This document shows, piece by piece, positions 25,327-33,718 of a stretch of 64,000 bases of DNA. The position numbers were made by a program, and so were the translations under genes. The notes under the pieces were generated by a model. It was not told the origin of the DNA. It worked only from the letters and a program-made list of their open reading frames with translations, and did not search any database. This DNA comes from Lysinibacillus_B sp031181585. GTDB lineage: Bacteria > Bacillota > Bacilli > Bacillales_A > Planococcaceae. Position 1 is the first letter of the stretch. The number at the start of each line of letters is the position of its first letter. Location: contig NZ_CP154840.1 of NCBI RefSeq assembly GCF_047301505.1, positions 620,001 through 684,000 of the forward strand, given 5' to 3'.

Positions 25327-25719
25327 TTGCGTAACGTATATAATATCGAAAATCATGTTGAAATACATAATAAAATTACCTTCAGTGTAAATGAAAAGGT
25401 ACAGGACATTCAAATACTCCCGGCAGGAAAGGTCATTGTAGATTCAGATCAATATGCCTTTATTTATATCGTTGAGGAGGACAAGGAGTTTAGTTATTTA
25501 CATTTTGGAGAAAGTACTTGGCCTGCTTTGTTGGAAATGCTGCTGCACGGGGAGGACCCTCTCCTTTCGCTAGGAGAGCAGTTCATAGAATTACAGCAAT
25601 TCCATGAAGAATTAGAAGCATTGATTTATAATATCGAAGGCAACAGTAATTACGGTGAAGAATTTGTCGCCCGTGTAGAAACAGCTTTTCAAGCGTTTTT
25701 AGCAAATGATGAAGTATAA
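25327..25719 (+). CDS. yjbL: UPF0738 protein YjbL
   Basis: 130 aa from a TTG at 25327, placed 8 bp after aaaggaag; an ATG at 25285 is in frame but has no ribosome site. Core KVIVDSDQYAFIYIVEE, TWPALLEMLL, ELQQFHEELEALIYNIEGNSNYGEEF matches the UPF0738 family found only next to relQ in Bacillales. Acidic, no TM, function unknown. Confidence 0.78.
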   Translation: MRNVYNIENHVEIHNKITFSVNEKVQDIQILPAGKVIVDSDQYAFIYIVEEDKEFSYLHFGESTWPALLEMLLHGEDPLLSLGEQFIELQQFHEELEALIYNIEGNSNYGEEFVARVETAFQAFLANDEV

Positions 25720-25787
25720 TATAAGAAAGTGGAAAGATGTGCTGACGAAGTGATTTTCGTCGCCTCATTGTTGGGAGGTTAATTATT

Positions 25788-26459
25788 TTGGGACAGTGGG
25801 ACGTTTTTTTAAGCCCTTATAAGCAAGCAGTGGACGAGCTGAAAATAAAATTGAAGGGAATGCGCTCGCAGTTCGGCACTGTGAATGCAAACTCACCAAT
25901 TGAGTTTGTAACAGGACGAGTAAAGCCTTTGGCAAGCATATATGATAAATCGTTGCAAAAGGGCATACCATTCGAGCCTTCCGACAAGTTGGGATCGGAG
26001 CTGCAGGACATTGCAGGCGTGCGCATCATGTGCCAATTTGTTGATGATATCTCGACTGTGACGCAACTGATTCGTCAGCGGGAAGATATGAAAATCATTG
26101 AAGAAAAAGATTATATTACGAATAGTAAACCAAGCGGATATCGTTCTCATCATATGATTATTGAATATCCTGTCGAAACGGTACAAGGACGGAAAATCAT
26201 AGTGGCTGAGATCCAAATTCGTACATTGGCCATGAATTTTTGGGCATCAATTGAGCATTCGTTAAATTATAAATACAAGGGAGAATTTCCTGAAGAGATT
26301 AAAGACAGGCTGCAAAATGCTGCGGAGGCTGCCTTTCGGTTAGATGAAGAGATGAGTCAAATTCGCAGTGAAATTCAAGAGGCACAAGCTTACTTTAATG
26401 AATACAAAGACGATCTAGCGATACTAAATAACTCAGAAAAGGAGCGTGACAAACAGTGA
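25788..26459 (+). CDS. relQ: Small alarmone synthetase RelQ/SasB (YjbM)
   Basis: 223 aa, synthetase-only (p)ppGpp enzyme with no HD hydrolase, TGS or ACT domains. Substrate segment GVRIMCQFVDDI near residue 81 and catalytic EIQIRTLAMNFWASIEHSLNYKYKG near 142; these tetramers are activated by pppGpp and blocked by RNA. TTG start behind gggagg. Its stop overlaps the nadK start by 4 bp (GTGA), so the two are translationally coupled. Confidence 0.94.
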   Translation: MGQWDVFLSPYKQAVDELKIKLKGMRSQFGTVNANSPIEFVTGRVKPLASIYDKSLQKGIPFEPSDKLGSELQDIAGVRIMCQFVDDISTVTQLIRQREDMKIIEEKDYITNSKPSGYRSHHMIIEYPVETVQGRKIIVAEIQIRTLAMNFWASIEHSLNYKYKGEFPEEIKDRLQNAAEAAFRLDEEMSQIRSEIQEAQAYFNEYKDDLAILNNSEKERDKQ

Positions 26460-27250
26460 AGTTTGCCATTCAATCACGCCGCGATGTACAGTCGAATGAA
26501 TTGATGGAGCTTGCCAAAACCTATTTGCAGGATTTCGGATTAGAAATAGATGAAGAAGAGCCGGAGATCGTTTTGTCGATCGGCGGTGACGGTACACTTT
26601 TGCATGCGTTTCACCGTTATTCTCACCGGCTGGATAAAGTCGCCTTCGTAGGGATTCATACAGGGCATCTAGGTTTCTATGCAGATTGGAAGCCGTCTGA
26701 ATTAGAGAAGCTGGTTCTATCAATTGCGAAGAAAGAATTTAATTCAGTAGAGTACCCGCTGCTTGAGGTGCAGGTGCATCGTAATAATTCGGATTCAAGT
26801 ACGTATTTGGCTTTGAACGAGGCAACAATTAAGTCTCCAGACGTTACGCTTGTGATGGACATTGAGTTGAATGGCAAACACTTTGAGCGTTTCCGGGGGG
26901 ATGGTCTGTGTGTATCAACGCCATCCGGAAGTACAGCCTATAATAAGGCGCTTGGCGGCGCGATCATTCATCCGACGCTGCATGCATTCCAGCTAACAGA
27001 GATGGCTTCGATCAATAACCGTGTATTCCGTACAGTTGGCTCCTCACTTGTACTGCCAGCGCATCATAACTGTGTATTAAAACCAGTGAATGATCAGAAA
27101 TTTAATATGACAATCGACCATATTCAAATTATACAAACGGACGTTAAGTCAATTACATTCAATGTAGCAAATGAGCGTGTACGCTTTGCCCGTTTCCGAC
27201 CCTTCCCATTTTGGGAGCGCGTGCACGATTCATTTGTTTCAAACGAATAG
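26456..27250 (+). CDS. nadK: NAD kinase (YjbN/NadK)
   Basis: 264 aa, makes NADP from NAD. SIGGDGTLLHAF near residue 42 (GGDG), LNEATIKSP (NE/D motif), STPSGSTAYNKALGGAIIHP (phosphate and NAD site). GTG start. Operon relQ-nadK-rluD type gene, the invariant Bacillales arrangement. Cytoplasmic tetramer. Confidence 0.95.
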   Translation: MKFAIQSRRDVQSNELMELAKTYLQDFGLEIDEEEPEIVLSIGGDGTLLHAFHRYSHRLDKVAFVGIHTGHLGFYADWKPSELEKLVLSIAKKEFNSVEYPLLEVQVHRNNSDSSTYLALNEATIKSPDVTLVMDIELNGKHFERFRGDGLCVSTPSGSTAYNKALGGAIIHPTLHAFQLTEMASINNRVFRTVGSSLVLPAHHNCVLKPVNDQKFNMTIDHIQIIQTDVKSITFNVANERVRFARFRPFPFWERVHDSFVSNE

Positions 27251-27262
27251 GATAAGGGAAAT

Positions 27263-28153
27263 ATGAATAATAGGTTTACAGTGACTTTTATTGCGAAACA
27301 ACAAGGACAGCTCCTGCGTGAAGCAATTAGCGAATTTGGTATTTCTAAACGAGCGCTGACCGCTATTAAATTTGATGGTGGGGAAATTCTTGTCAACGGG
27401 CGGGAGCAAAATGTTCGTTATATTCTGCAAGCTGGGGATAAAATCACTATCATATTCCCAAAGGAACAGATTAGTAATGGTCTTATTCCGCAGCAGGGGA
27501 ATCTCGATATTGTCTATGAAGATGAAGCACTTCTTATTTTGAATAAACCGGCTTATATGAGTACGATTCCATCGAGGGAGCATCCGGATGGCAGTGTAGC
27601 AAACTTTGTTGCCGGCCATTTTTCACAGCAAGACATTGCTTCTACCGTACATGTGGTTACGAGGCTGGATCGGGATACATCTGGTTTGTTATGCATTGCC
27701 AAGCATAGGCATATTCATCATCTGGCAAGTCTTATGCAACGCGCTGGATCTATTCACCGGGAATATGAAGCAATTGTGCATGGACATGTGCAGCCCCAAT
27801 CAATTATTGCACCTATTGGCAGAAAAGAATCCAGCATTATTGAACGGGAAGTAAGGGATGATGGACAATATGCACATACAGATGTCTTTCTGCTTGAACA
27901 ATTGACAATTGAAGGCCAGCCGTATTCTCATATCCGGCTGAAGCTGCATACGGGACGCACACATCAAATTCGGGTGCATATGTCGCATATCGGTCATCCT
28001 TTAGTTGGGGATGAGCTTTATGGAGGGAGCAGGAAGCTTATTACAAGGCAGGCGCTTCATTGTGTGAAGCTTCAGCTGCTGCATCCTGTTACTAGTAAAG
28101 CACTTGTATTTGAATGTATATTGCCGCTTGATATGATGAATATAATAAAATAG
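27263..28153 (+). CDS. yjbO: RluA/RluD-family pseudouridine synthase (YjbO)
   Basis: 296 aa. N-terminal S4-like RNA-binding part (SKRALTAIKFDGGEILVNGR), catalytic motif HVVTRLDRDTSGLL with nucleophile Asp136, and LHTGRTHQIRVHMSHIGHPLVGDELYGG typical of the RluA group. Target uridine in rRNA or tRNA not decidable from sequence. Twelve bases after nadK; terminator follows. Confidence 0.92.
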   Translation: MNNRFTVTFIAKQQGQLLREAISEFGISKRALTAIKFDGGEILVNGREQNVRYILQAGDKITIIFPKEQISNGLIPQQGNLDIVYEDEALLILNKPAYMSTIPSREHPDGSVANFVAGHFSQQDIASTVHVVTRLDRDTSGLLCIAKHRHIHHLASLMQRAGSIHREYEAIVHGHVQPQSIIAPIGRKESSIIEREVRDDGQYAHTDVFLLEQLTIEGQPYSHIRLKLHTGRTHQIRVHMSHIGHPLVGDELYGGSRKLITRQALHCVKLQLLHPVTSKALVFECILPLDMMNIIK

Positions 28154-28156
28154 ATG

Positions 28157-28190
28157 AAAGATGTTCGGAATAGACGAGCATCTTTTATTT
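28157..28190 (+). terminator. Terminator after yjbO
   Basis: AAAGATGTTCG pairs with CGAGCATCTTTT around nine bases, then a T-rich run. Confidence 0.8.
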
Positions 28191-28402
28191 ATTTCATGAG
28201 AAGAGGCACCATCAGTTTTTCTTAATCAATTTATTAAATACATATATAATCTATTTTCTATAAACCTCACTTGGTTTAGAAAGAAAAAGGAACAGATTGG
28301 GAGTGCATCCAACTGAAATGTTAAAAATTTGTGGGAACGATAAATAATCATTTACGAATGGCAGCTCACACAACTATTATGTAATGTGAGAGGAGGGATT
28401 AC

Positions 28403-29779
28403 ATGGTCGAATATAAAAATGAAAAGGATGACGTCCAGTATAATGAGGAGCTTCTTTATGAACTGCTTAAGGAAGAAAATATTCAATTATTCCGTGAACA
28501 TTTTTTAGCACTTCATCCTTACGATCAAGCGCAATTTTACGAGAAGGTTGGACCTGATATACGGGAGACCATGTATCATTTCTTATCTCCTCAGGAATTG
28601 GCAGTTATCTTTCGTGAGCTAGAGTTAGAAGATGATGAATATCAAGATTTTCTTAAAGAAATGGATACTTCCTACGGGGCCGCCATGTTATCGGAAATGT
28701 ATACCGATGACGCGGTAGACGTATTAAATGAGTTGGATAATAAAGAACGAGAAAGTTATCTAGAAATGATGGACAGTGAGACAGCTGAAGAGATCAATGA
28801 ACTGCTCGCATATGCCGAATATACGGCAGGAGCCATTATGACGACAGAGTATGTTTCGATTCTAGAAAGCTCTACAGTTCGTTCTGCTATGACCGTTATG
28901 CGCAAGGAAGCTCCGACTGCTGAAACTATTTATTATATTTTCGTTGTCAATGATGAGCATCAGCTGACAGGTGTTCTATCCTTGAGAGATTTAATAATTG
29001 CTGATGAGGATACACTTATAAAGGAAATTATGAGTGACCGCGTTGTCTTTGTAGGATTGAAGGATGACCAAGAAGAGGTCGCTCAAATTATGAAAGATTA
29101 TAACTTCCTGGCTCTTCCGGTTGTGAATGAAAACAGGGAGCTGCAGGGAATTATTACGGTCGATGATATTATCGACGTCATCGAGGAAGAGGCAAGTGAT
29201 GACTATTCAAAGCTTGCAGGGATCTCGGATGTAGAAGACATAGATGATAGTCCATTCGAATCAGCAAAAAATCGGCTGCCATGGCTTATTATTCTTTTGT
29301 TTTTAGGTATGTTAACAGCCAACCTGATGAGCCGCTTCGAAGAAACCCTAGATCAGGTAGCATTGCTAGCCCTCTTTATTCCACTTATTTCAGGCACGTC
29401 CGGAAATAGTGGAACACAGGCGCTCGCTGTAGCGGTACGAGGAATTGCTACTGGTGAAGTAAGTGAGAAAAGTAAGATGAAGCTGCTGATGCGGGAACTA
29501 TTGACTGGACTAATAATGGGTATTGTATGTGCCCTCATTGTAGTAGGGATTATTTACTTCTGGAAGCATAGTCTTGTGATGGGTCTCCTTGTCGGTGGAG
29601 CTATCAGTTGTTCAATTTTAGTGGCGACGCTTGCAGGGTCATTCATTCCACTCCTGATTCATAAGATGGGGATTGATCCAGCAGTAGCATCGGGTCCCTT
29701 CATCACTACATTGAATGATGTGACAAGCTTAATGATTTACCTTGGGCTTGCAACCATGTTTTTAAGTCAAATTATGTAG
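28403..29779 (+). CDS. mgtE: Magnesium transporter MgtE
   Basis: 458 aa. N-terminal superhelical domain (residues 1-135), tandem CBS domains (about 135-255) with TTEYVSILES and VVFVGLKDDQEEVAQIMKDYNFLALPVV, a plug helix, then five TM helices starting LPWLIILLFLGMLTANLMSRFEE and including the selectivity segment PLISGTSGNSGTQ. Domain order and length match Thermus MgtE. The 249-bp gap upstream shows no M-box Mg2+ riboswitch; it holds only a small GTGAG/CTCAC hairpin (about 28365-28391) touching the ribosome site gaggaggg. Confidence 0.93.
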   Translation: MVEYKNEKDDVQYNEELLYELLKEENIQLFREHFLALHPYDQAQFYEKVGPDIRETMYHFLSPQELAVIFRELELEDDEYQDFLKEMDTSYGAAMLSEMYTDDAVDVLNELDNKERESYLEMMDSETAEEINELLAYAEYTAGAIMTTEYVSILESSTVRSAMTVMRKEAPTAETIYYIFVVNDEHQLTGVLSLRDLIIADEDTLIKEIMSDRVVFVGLKDDQEEVAQIMKDYNFLALPVVNENRELQGIITVDDIIDVIEEEASDDYSKLAGISDVEDIDDSPFESAKNRLPWLIILLFLGMLTANLMSRFEETLDQVALLALFIPLISGTSGNSGTQALAVAVRGIATGEVSEKSKMKLLMRELLTGLIMGIVCALIVVGIIYFWKHSLVMGLLVGGAISCSILVATLAGSFIPLLIHKMGIDPAVASGPFITTLNDVTSLMIYLGLATMFLSQIM

Positions 29780-29826
29780 CAATGAAACTTCCATAGCATA
29801 TCGTAAGGAAAAAAGGATGTGGATGG

Positions 29827-30117
29827 TTGGAGTATCCGTTATTGTACATTCATACCCCGCCCCCTGCGCGTCAAATCGATGATGAAAGTACATCGATCTA
29901 TGTAAGGAAGGAGCCAGTACCCTCGCTGATTCTCCATCAGCTTCGATACTTTGCACGCCCGGTCAATAAAGAAAGACAATTGTACTTCCAATTAAAAAAC
30001 GGAGAGCATTTAAACGGCATTATCGAGAAAGTGAAAGGCGAAGAAGTGCTGATCCGCGCGATGAATCAGGAGATTTGGCTGGCGGCGGAATCAATTGCTT
30101 ACATTACGGCAAAATAA
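29827..30117 (+). CDS. cotO: Short CotO-like spore coat protein
   Basis: 96 aa from TTG 29827 (aaggatg upstream). The N-terminus (EYPLLYIHTPPP) and the C-terminal Sm-like beta part (LKNGEHLNGIIEKVKGEEVLIRAMNQEIWLAAESIAYI) resemble the two ends of CotO/YjbX, a CotZ-zone coat morphogenesis protein of about 220 aa, with the long charged middle missing. The neighbour being cotZ, as in B. subtilis, supports this. An alternative is an unrelated small Sm-fold coat peptide. Convergent with cotZ. Confidence 0.58.
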   Translation: MEYPLLYIHTPPPARQIDDESTSIYVRKEPVPSLILHQLRYFARPVNKERQLYFQLKNGEHLNGIIEKVKGEEVLIRAMNQEIWLAAESIAYITAK

Positions 30118-30149
30118 AGAGCAGATGCATTATGCATCTGCTCTTTTTT
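30116..30149. terminator. Bidirectional terminator cotO / cotZ
   Basis: Fifteen-base arms (AAAGAGCAGATGCAT) are perfectly complementary around a single-base centre; T-run on the plus strand, A/T run on the other. Confidence 0.88.
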
Positions 30150-30165
30150 ATTGCACTTCTTTTGC

Positions 30166-30675
30166 TTAGTTACAAATGTTAAGATCTACGTCTGCAACAC
30201 ATTGTACAGCACAGAAGCAGTTTAAGTCGACTGTAATACAGCTGTCTGATGCAGCAAAGTGGTTAACCTCACATAATTCAGCAAGGTTTACCTTTGTTCC
30301 GCAATCAGATAGTAAATTTACAGCATCACCACCGTACTCGTATAACGGGACTAAAACGCGTAAAGTAGCACAGCAGTCATCAAAGATATCTTCTACACGG
30401 AAGAATACAGATGTACAGTATTCATAAAATTCTGATGAGAATTGTGCCATGAATGGTGTGCCTGTTTTTGTTAGTAACTTGAATACGCGTGTGTCTGCTG
30501 CTTTACGAGCAGGACTTACAATACCGCCAAGCGGTTCTAAGAAGCAGTTTGTAGTACATGTCGGACAATCCTCTTCAGTAGCTTGGTTTTGGATATCTAG
30601 AATTGCACGCACAACTTCACATACACAGCCTCTATCGCCGCCAAATCCACCTACGCTATCTCTTCCACAACCCAT
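30166..30675 (-). CDS. cotZ: Cys-rich spore coat protein CotZ/CotY/ExsY family
   Basis: 169 aa with 16 cysteines. Begins MGCGRDSVGGFGGDRGCVCEVVRAI and carries CPTCTTNCF, FFRVEDIFDDCCATLRVL, CITVDLNCFCAVQCV, the pattern of CotY/CotZ/ExsY crust or exosporium proteins that polymerise through disulfides. ATG 30675 with gggaggtg upstream; the longer open frame has no Cys pattern. A CATATTGTA sequence (30714-30706, minus) fits a sigma-K -10 but lacks a clear -35. Confidence 0.9.
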   Translation of the reverse strand: MGCGRDSVGGFGGDRGCVCEVVRAILDIQNQATEEDCPTCTTNCFLEPLGGIVSPARKAADTRVFKLLTKTGTPFMAQFSSEFYEYCTSVFFRVEDIFDDCCATLRVLVPLYEYGGDAVNLLSDCGTKVNLAELCEVNHFAASDSCITVDLNCFCAVQCVADVDLNICN

Positions 30676-30750
30676 ATATTCACCTCCCTGTCTGTGAACT
30701 CTTTCTACAATATGAAAGTGTGCAATAGCGATTAGGGCGATTGCTACGGT

Positions 30751-30781
30751 TGAATAAAATTTACTGTCAGAGACGATACTA
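30751..30781 (+). promoter_or_regulatory. Sigma-G promoter of the spoVA-like operon
   Basis: TGAATA (30751-30756), 18 bp, GATACTA (30775-30781), one mismatch from the forespore consensus TGAATA/CATACTA. It lies 24 bp before the lipoprotein gene start. Confidence 0.8.
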
Positions 30782-30805
30782 TGCACAAAAAGGAGGTGCA
30801 GGAAA

Positions 30806-31210
30806 TTGAGAGGAAAGCTACTCATTGTCTGCTGTTGTCTTCTACTTGTGGGATGCAGCAATACGAACGAAAAACTGACAACTTTTTATGCTACATATGA
30901 TGGCGAGAAAGAAAAAGGAATCGAGAAAATGTTGGATAAGCAACAGGATATCGAGCATGCCAATGTCATTTTTATAGAAGATAAGCTTCTTGTTGCAATG
31001 CAGGTAAAGCCATGGAAGAAGTACAAAAAGAAATCCATCGAAAAGAAGGTGGAAGAAGAGTTGAAAAAGGAGTATCCGAACTTACAACTAATTGTTTCTG
31101 CCGATTTTAAACTGCACTGGGAATCAGCAAAGCTTATCGAAAAGAATGAAACAAAAAATTTAAGCGAAAAAATTGAAGATTTAAGGAAACTAGCGAAGGA
31201 GGAAACGTAA
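30806..31210 (+). CDS. Sporulation lipoprotein (YhcN/YlaJ-like)
   Basis: 134 aa. Signal peptide and lipobox LLLVGC (lipidated Cys17), then a small alpha/beta domain (ANVIFIEDKLLVAMQVKPWKKYKKKSIEKKVEEELKKEYPNLQLIVSAD), as in YhcN/YlaJ proteins of the spore inner membrane. TTG start behind aaaggaggtg. The stop abuts spoVAC, so it is first in the sigma-G operon. Similar lipoproteins precede spoVAC in additional spoVA operons of Bacillaceae. Confidence 0.75.
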   Translation: MRGKLLIVCCCLLLVGCSNTNEKLTTFYATYDGEKEKGIEKMLDKQQDIEHANVIFIEDKLLVAMQVKPWKKYKKKSIEKKVEEELKKEYPNLQLIVSADFKLHWESAKLIEKNETKNLSEKIEDLRKLAKEET

Positions 31211-31666
31211 ATGAACGAACAGCGCTATCAAACAATCGAACAGCAAATTAGCCCGAAACCCCCTGTTGCGATGAATATGCTCAAAGCCTTTTTAGTAGGG
31301 GGAGTGATTTGTGCAATTGGACAAGCAATTTCATACTTTTATATTATTTTCTTTGATTTTACTGAACAAACGGCAGGAAATCCTACAGTGGCGACAATTA
31401 TTTTTATCGCCATGTTGTTGACAGGATTTGGTTTGTACCGCAAGCTCGGCCAGTTTGCCGGGGCGGGCAGCGCAGTGCCGGTTTCGGGATTTGGTAACGC
31501 CGTTATTTCAGCTGCTATTGAGAGCCGTACAGAAGGGTTTGTTCTCGGTGTCGGCAGCAATATGTTCAAGCTTGCCGGGTCAGTTATTTTATTTGGGGTT
31601 GTGTCAGCGTTTTTTGTAGCGCTTATTAAACTTATTTTAGTAACAATTGGGGTGGTATCATGGTAA
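31211..31666 (+). CDS. spoVAC: Stage V sporulation protein SpoVAC
   Basis: 151-aa integral membrane protein of the spore dipicolinate channel. Four TM segments, with the family's GGVICAIGQAISYFYI, LTGFGLYRKLGQFAGAGSAVPVSGFGNAVISAAIESRTEGFVLGVGSNMF. It moves Ca-DPA into the forespore and releases it at germination. Overlaps spoVAD by 7 bp. Confidence 0.94.
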   Translation: MNEQRYQTIEQQISPKPPVAMNMLKAFLVGGVICAIGQAISYFYIIFFDFTEQTAGNPTVATIIFIAMLLTGFGLYRKLGQFAGAGSAVPVSGFGNAVISAAIESRTEGFVLGVGSNMFKLAGSVILFGVVSAFFVALIKLILVTIGVVSW

Positions 31667-32652
31667 TCGTGTTTGAGAGGAAGCCCGCAATTTTAGCATG
31701 CGCGGCTGTCACGGGTCCGCTTGAAAAACGAAGTGTATTCAAGTCCTATTTTGATTCCATTATGGATGATGAACGGTTTCAAGAAAATACGAATGAAAAA
31801 GGACAAATGGTGCTTGTACAGGAAGCATGCCAAGTTCTTCTAAAAAAAGCAGATGTAAAAAATTTAGATATTGATTACTTTTTAAGCGGGGATCTCGTTA
31901 ATCAAATGACGCCAACCAGTTTTGCGGCAAGAGAGCTTGCCGTTTCATTTATTGGCTTGTTTGCAGCGTGTGCTACAGCTGTCTCATCTGTTATTATTGC
32001 AGGCCTTTTAACAGAGCTAGGTGCATCCAATTTTGCTATTGCAGGAGCAAGTAGTCATCATAATGCGACAGAGCGTCAATTCCGTTATCCGGTCGATTAT
32101 GGTGCGCAGAAACCTGCTACAGCGCAATGGACAGTGACAGCAGCTGGGTTTGCTCTTGTTGGTAAATATCATGAGGGAATGCCGTATATGGCTGCTGCTA
32201 CTGTAGGAAAAGTAGTAGATTACGGACAAGAAAACCCGCTTCATATGGGTGGTGCAATGGCACCGGCCGCCTACAGTACCATTACTACCCATTTAAAGAA
32301 ACGTAACCAGAAAATCAGCGATTACGATGTTATTTTTACAGGAGACCTTGGGAAAATTGGTCTTAAGCTATTAAAGGCGATGCTTGCTGAAGATGGCATT
32401 AAAAGTGAGGAACTTGATATTCTCCGGGATGGAGGAGATGAGTATTTTGGTGAAGATGAACGCTTCCAGGCAGGGGCAAGCGGTGCAGGATGCTCAGCCT
32501 CTGTGTTCTATAGCTATGTCGATCTTCAAATGAGAACAGGACGCTATAAAAAAGTACTTCTTGTAGCAACAGGTGCTCTGTTATCACCACTTTCCTATCA
32601 GCAAGGGGAGACGATTCCCTGTATCGCGCACGCAGTTGAACTAACAGTATAG
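31660..32652 (+). CDS. spoVAD: Stage V sporulation protein SpoVAD
   Basis: 330-aa soluble, membrane-associated DPA-binding protein with a thiolase-like fold (SFAARELAVSFIGLFAACATAVSS; VIFTGDLGKIGLKLLKAML; QAGASGAGCSASVFYS). Full length. Translationally coupled to spoVAC by a 7-bp overlap; 12 bp before spoVAE. Confidence 0.94.
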   Translation: MVIVFERKPAILACAAVTGPLEKRSVFKSYFDSIMDDERFQENTNEKGQMVLVQEACQVLLKKADVKNLDIDYFLSGDLVNQMTPTSFAARELAVSFIGLFAACATAVSSVIIAGLLTELGASNFAIAGASSHHNATERQFRYPVDYGAQKPATAQWTVTAAGFALVGKYHEGMPYMAAATVGKVVDYGQENPLHMGGAMAPAAYSTITTHLKKRNQKISDYDVIFTGDLGKIGLKLLKAMLAEDGIKSEELDILRDGGDEYFGEDERFQAGASGAGCSASVFYSYVDLQMRTGRYKKVLLVATGALLSPLSYQQGETIPCIAHAVELTV

Positions 32653-32664
32653 GAGGAAACAGGG

Positions 32665-33030
32665 ATGATCTACTCATTTATATTTGCCTTCATTGTGGGG
32701 GGGCTTATTTGTGTTATCGGCCAGCTGTTAATGGATGTGGGCAAGCTCACGCCAGGTCATACACTGTCCATTCTTGTAGTCGTAGGTGCCGTTTTAGATG
32801 GCTTTGGTCTATATGAGTATTTGATTGATTTTGCTGGTGCAGGAGCTACTGTACCTATTACATCGTTTGGGAACTCACTGACACACGGAGCCCTGGCTGA
32901 AGCTGAAAAGCACGGATGGATCGGTGTGCTGACAGGTATGTTTGAGGTGACGAGTTCCGGTATTAGTGCCGCCATTGTATTTGGTTTTATCGGAGCTTTA
33001 CTTTTTAAGCCAAAAGGAACGATCGACTAG
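32665..33030 (+). CDS. spoVAE: Stage V sporulation protein SpoVAE (SpoVAEb)
   Basis: 121-aa membrane protein paralogous to SpoVAC, with GGLICVIGQLLMDVGKLTPGHTLSILVVVGAVLDGFGLYEYLIDFAGAGATVPITSFGNSL. Ribosome site taggaggaaa. Last of the C-D-E core; no spoVAA, AB, AEa or AF accompany it. Confidence 0.92.
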   Translation: MIYSFIFAFIVGGLICVIGQLLMDVGKLTPGHTLSILVVVGAVLDGFGLYEYLIDFAGAGATVPITSFGNSLTHGALAEAEKHGWIGVLTGMFEVTSSGISAAIVFGFIGALLFKPKGTID

Positions 33031-33095
33031 ACGAATATCCTCCTTTCATTTGCTTATGTAACATACATTAGCAAATAGAAGGGAGGTGTTTTTTT

Positions 33096-33272
33096 ATGGG
33101 CGGCTATTATAACTATGGCTGGCAAGGCGGAAATGTTGGAGGCCAGCAGAGTTGTTCGAACTACAGCTACGGCGGAGGTTATGGCGGTGGCTATGGTGGA
33201 AGCGGCAATATGTTCGTGTTGATCGTGGTACTGTTCATTTTATTAATTATCGTAGGTAGCGTAATCATCTAA
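33096..33272 (+). CDS. YjcZ-type small sporulation membrane peptide
   Basis: 58 aa. Gly/Tyr-rich start (GGYYNYGWQGGNVGGQQ, then GGGYGGGYGGSGN) followed by one TM helix FVLIVVLFILLIIVGSVII, the hallmark of YjcZ-family sporulation peptides. Strong ribosome site gggaggtg. Probably expressed with the spoVA genes or spoVIF around it; function unknown. Confidence 0.82.
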   Translation: MGGYYNYGWQGGNVGGQQSCSNYSYGGGYGGGYGGSGNMFVLIVVLFILLIIVGSVII

Positions 33273-33284
33273 GGAGGGAAGCGT

Positions 33285-33530
33285 GTGGAACCGTTTTTTA
33301 GACAGGTTGAGAAAAAGACCGGTGTGCAGTTCGAGGAAATACTAGCGCTTGCCAATGCGATTCAACACGCGGACTTTTCGAATGAAAAACAAGTGCGTAA
33401 AATTGTTCGTAAAGTAGGCAAACTGGCGAATCGCCCAGTCGATTCAGCATTGGAAGATAAAATCGTAAAATCGATTATGCAAGATGGTCAATCTCTTGAT
33501 CTAGGAAAAATTGAAAAAATGATGAGATAA
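33285..33530 (+). CDS. spoVIF: Stage VI sporulation protein F (SpoVIF)
   Basis: 81 aa, all helical. FFRQVEKKTGVQFEEILALANAIQHADF and RKIVRKVGKLANRPVDSALEDKIVKSIMQDG match SpoVIF, needed in Bacillus for late coat gene expression through GerE. GTG start behind aaggaggg. Terminator follows. Confidence 0.88.
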   Translation: MEPFFRQVEKKTGVQFEEILALANAIQHADFSNEKQVRKIVRKVGKLANRPVDSALEDKIVKSIMQDGQSLDLGKIEKMMR

Positions 33531-33531
33531 A

Positions 33532-33567
33532 AAAACGGATTTCCGTATAGTTACGGAAATCCGTTTT
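33532..33567 (+). terminator. Terminator after spoVIF
   Basis: Sixteen-base arms (AAAACGGATTTCCGTA) around tag, followed by a short T-run. Confidence 0.9.
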
Positions 33568-33718
33568 CATTTAAAGAATTCTGCCATTTTGCTGTGTGCT
33601 CATATCTATAGGCTAAAGCGAAGCAGCCTGGGCCCGTCTTTGAGAGTAAGGTCTCATTCTCCTTACATGCTCAAAAACATTCGTCAGAGCTGAGCAGAAG
33701 CTTTAGCAACTTTGATTT

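Noticed and set aside
28200..28402. Possible M-box upstream of mgtE
   Set aside because: The conserved M-box core is not present; only a short hairpin is seen.
30176..30697. Two plus-strand frames inside cotZ
   Set aside because: The minus-strand protein has the unmistakable Cys pattern of CotZ; the plus frames have no ribosome site and no known motif.
33100..33220. Gly-Tyr repeats suggesting a repeat element
   Set aside because: They are codons of the YjcZ-type peptide, not a DNA repeat.
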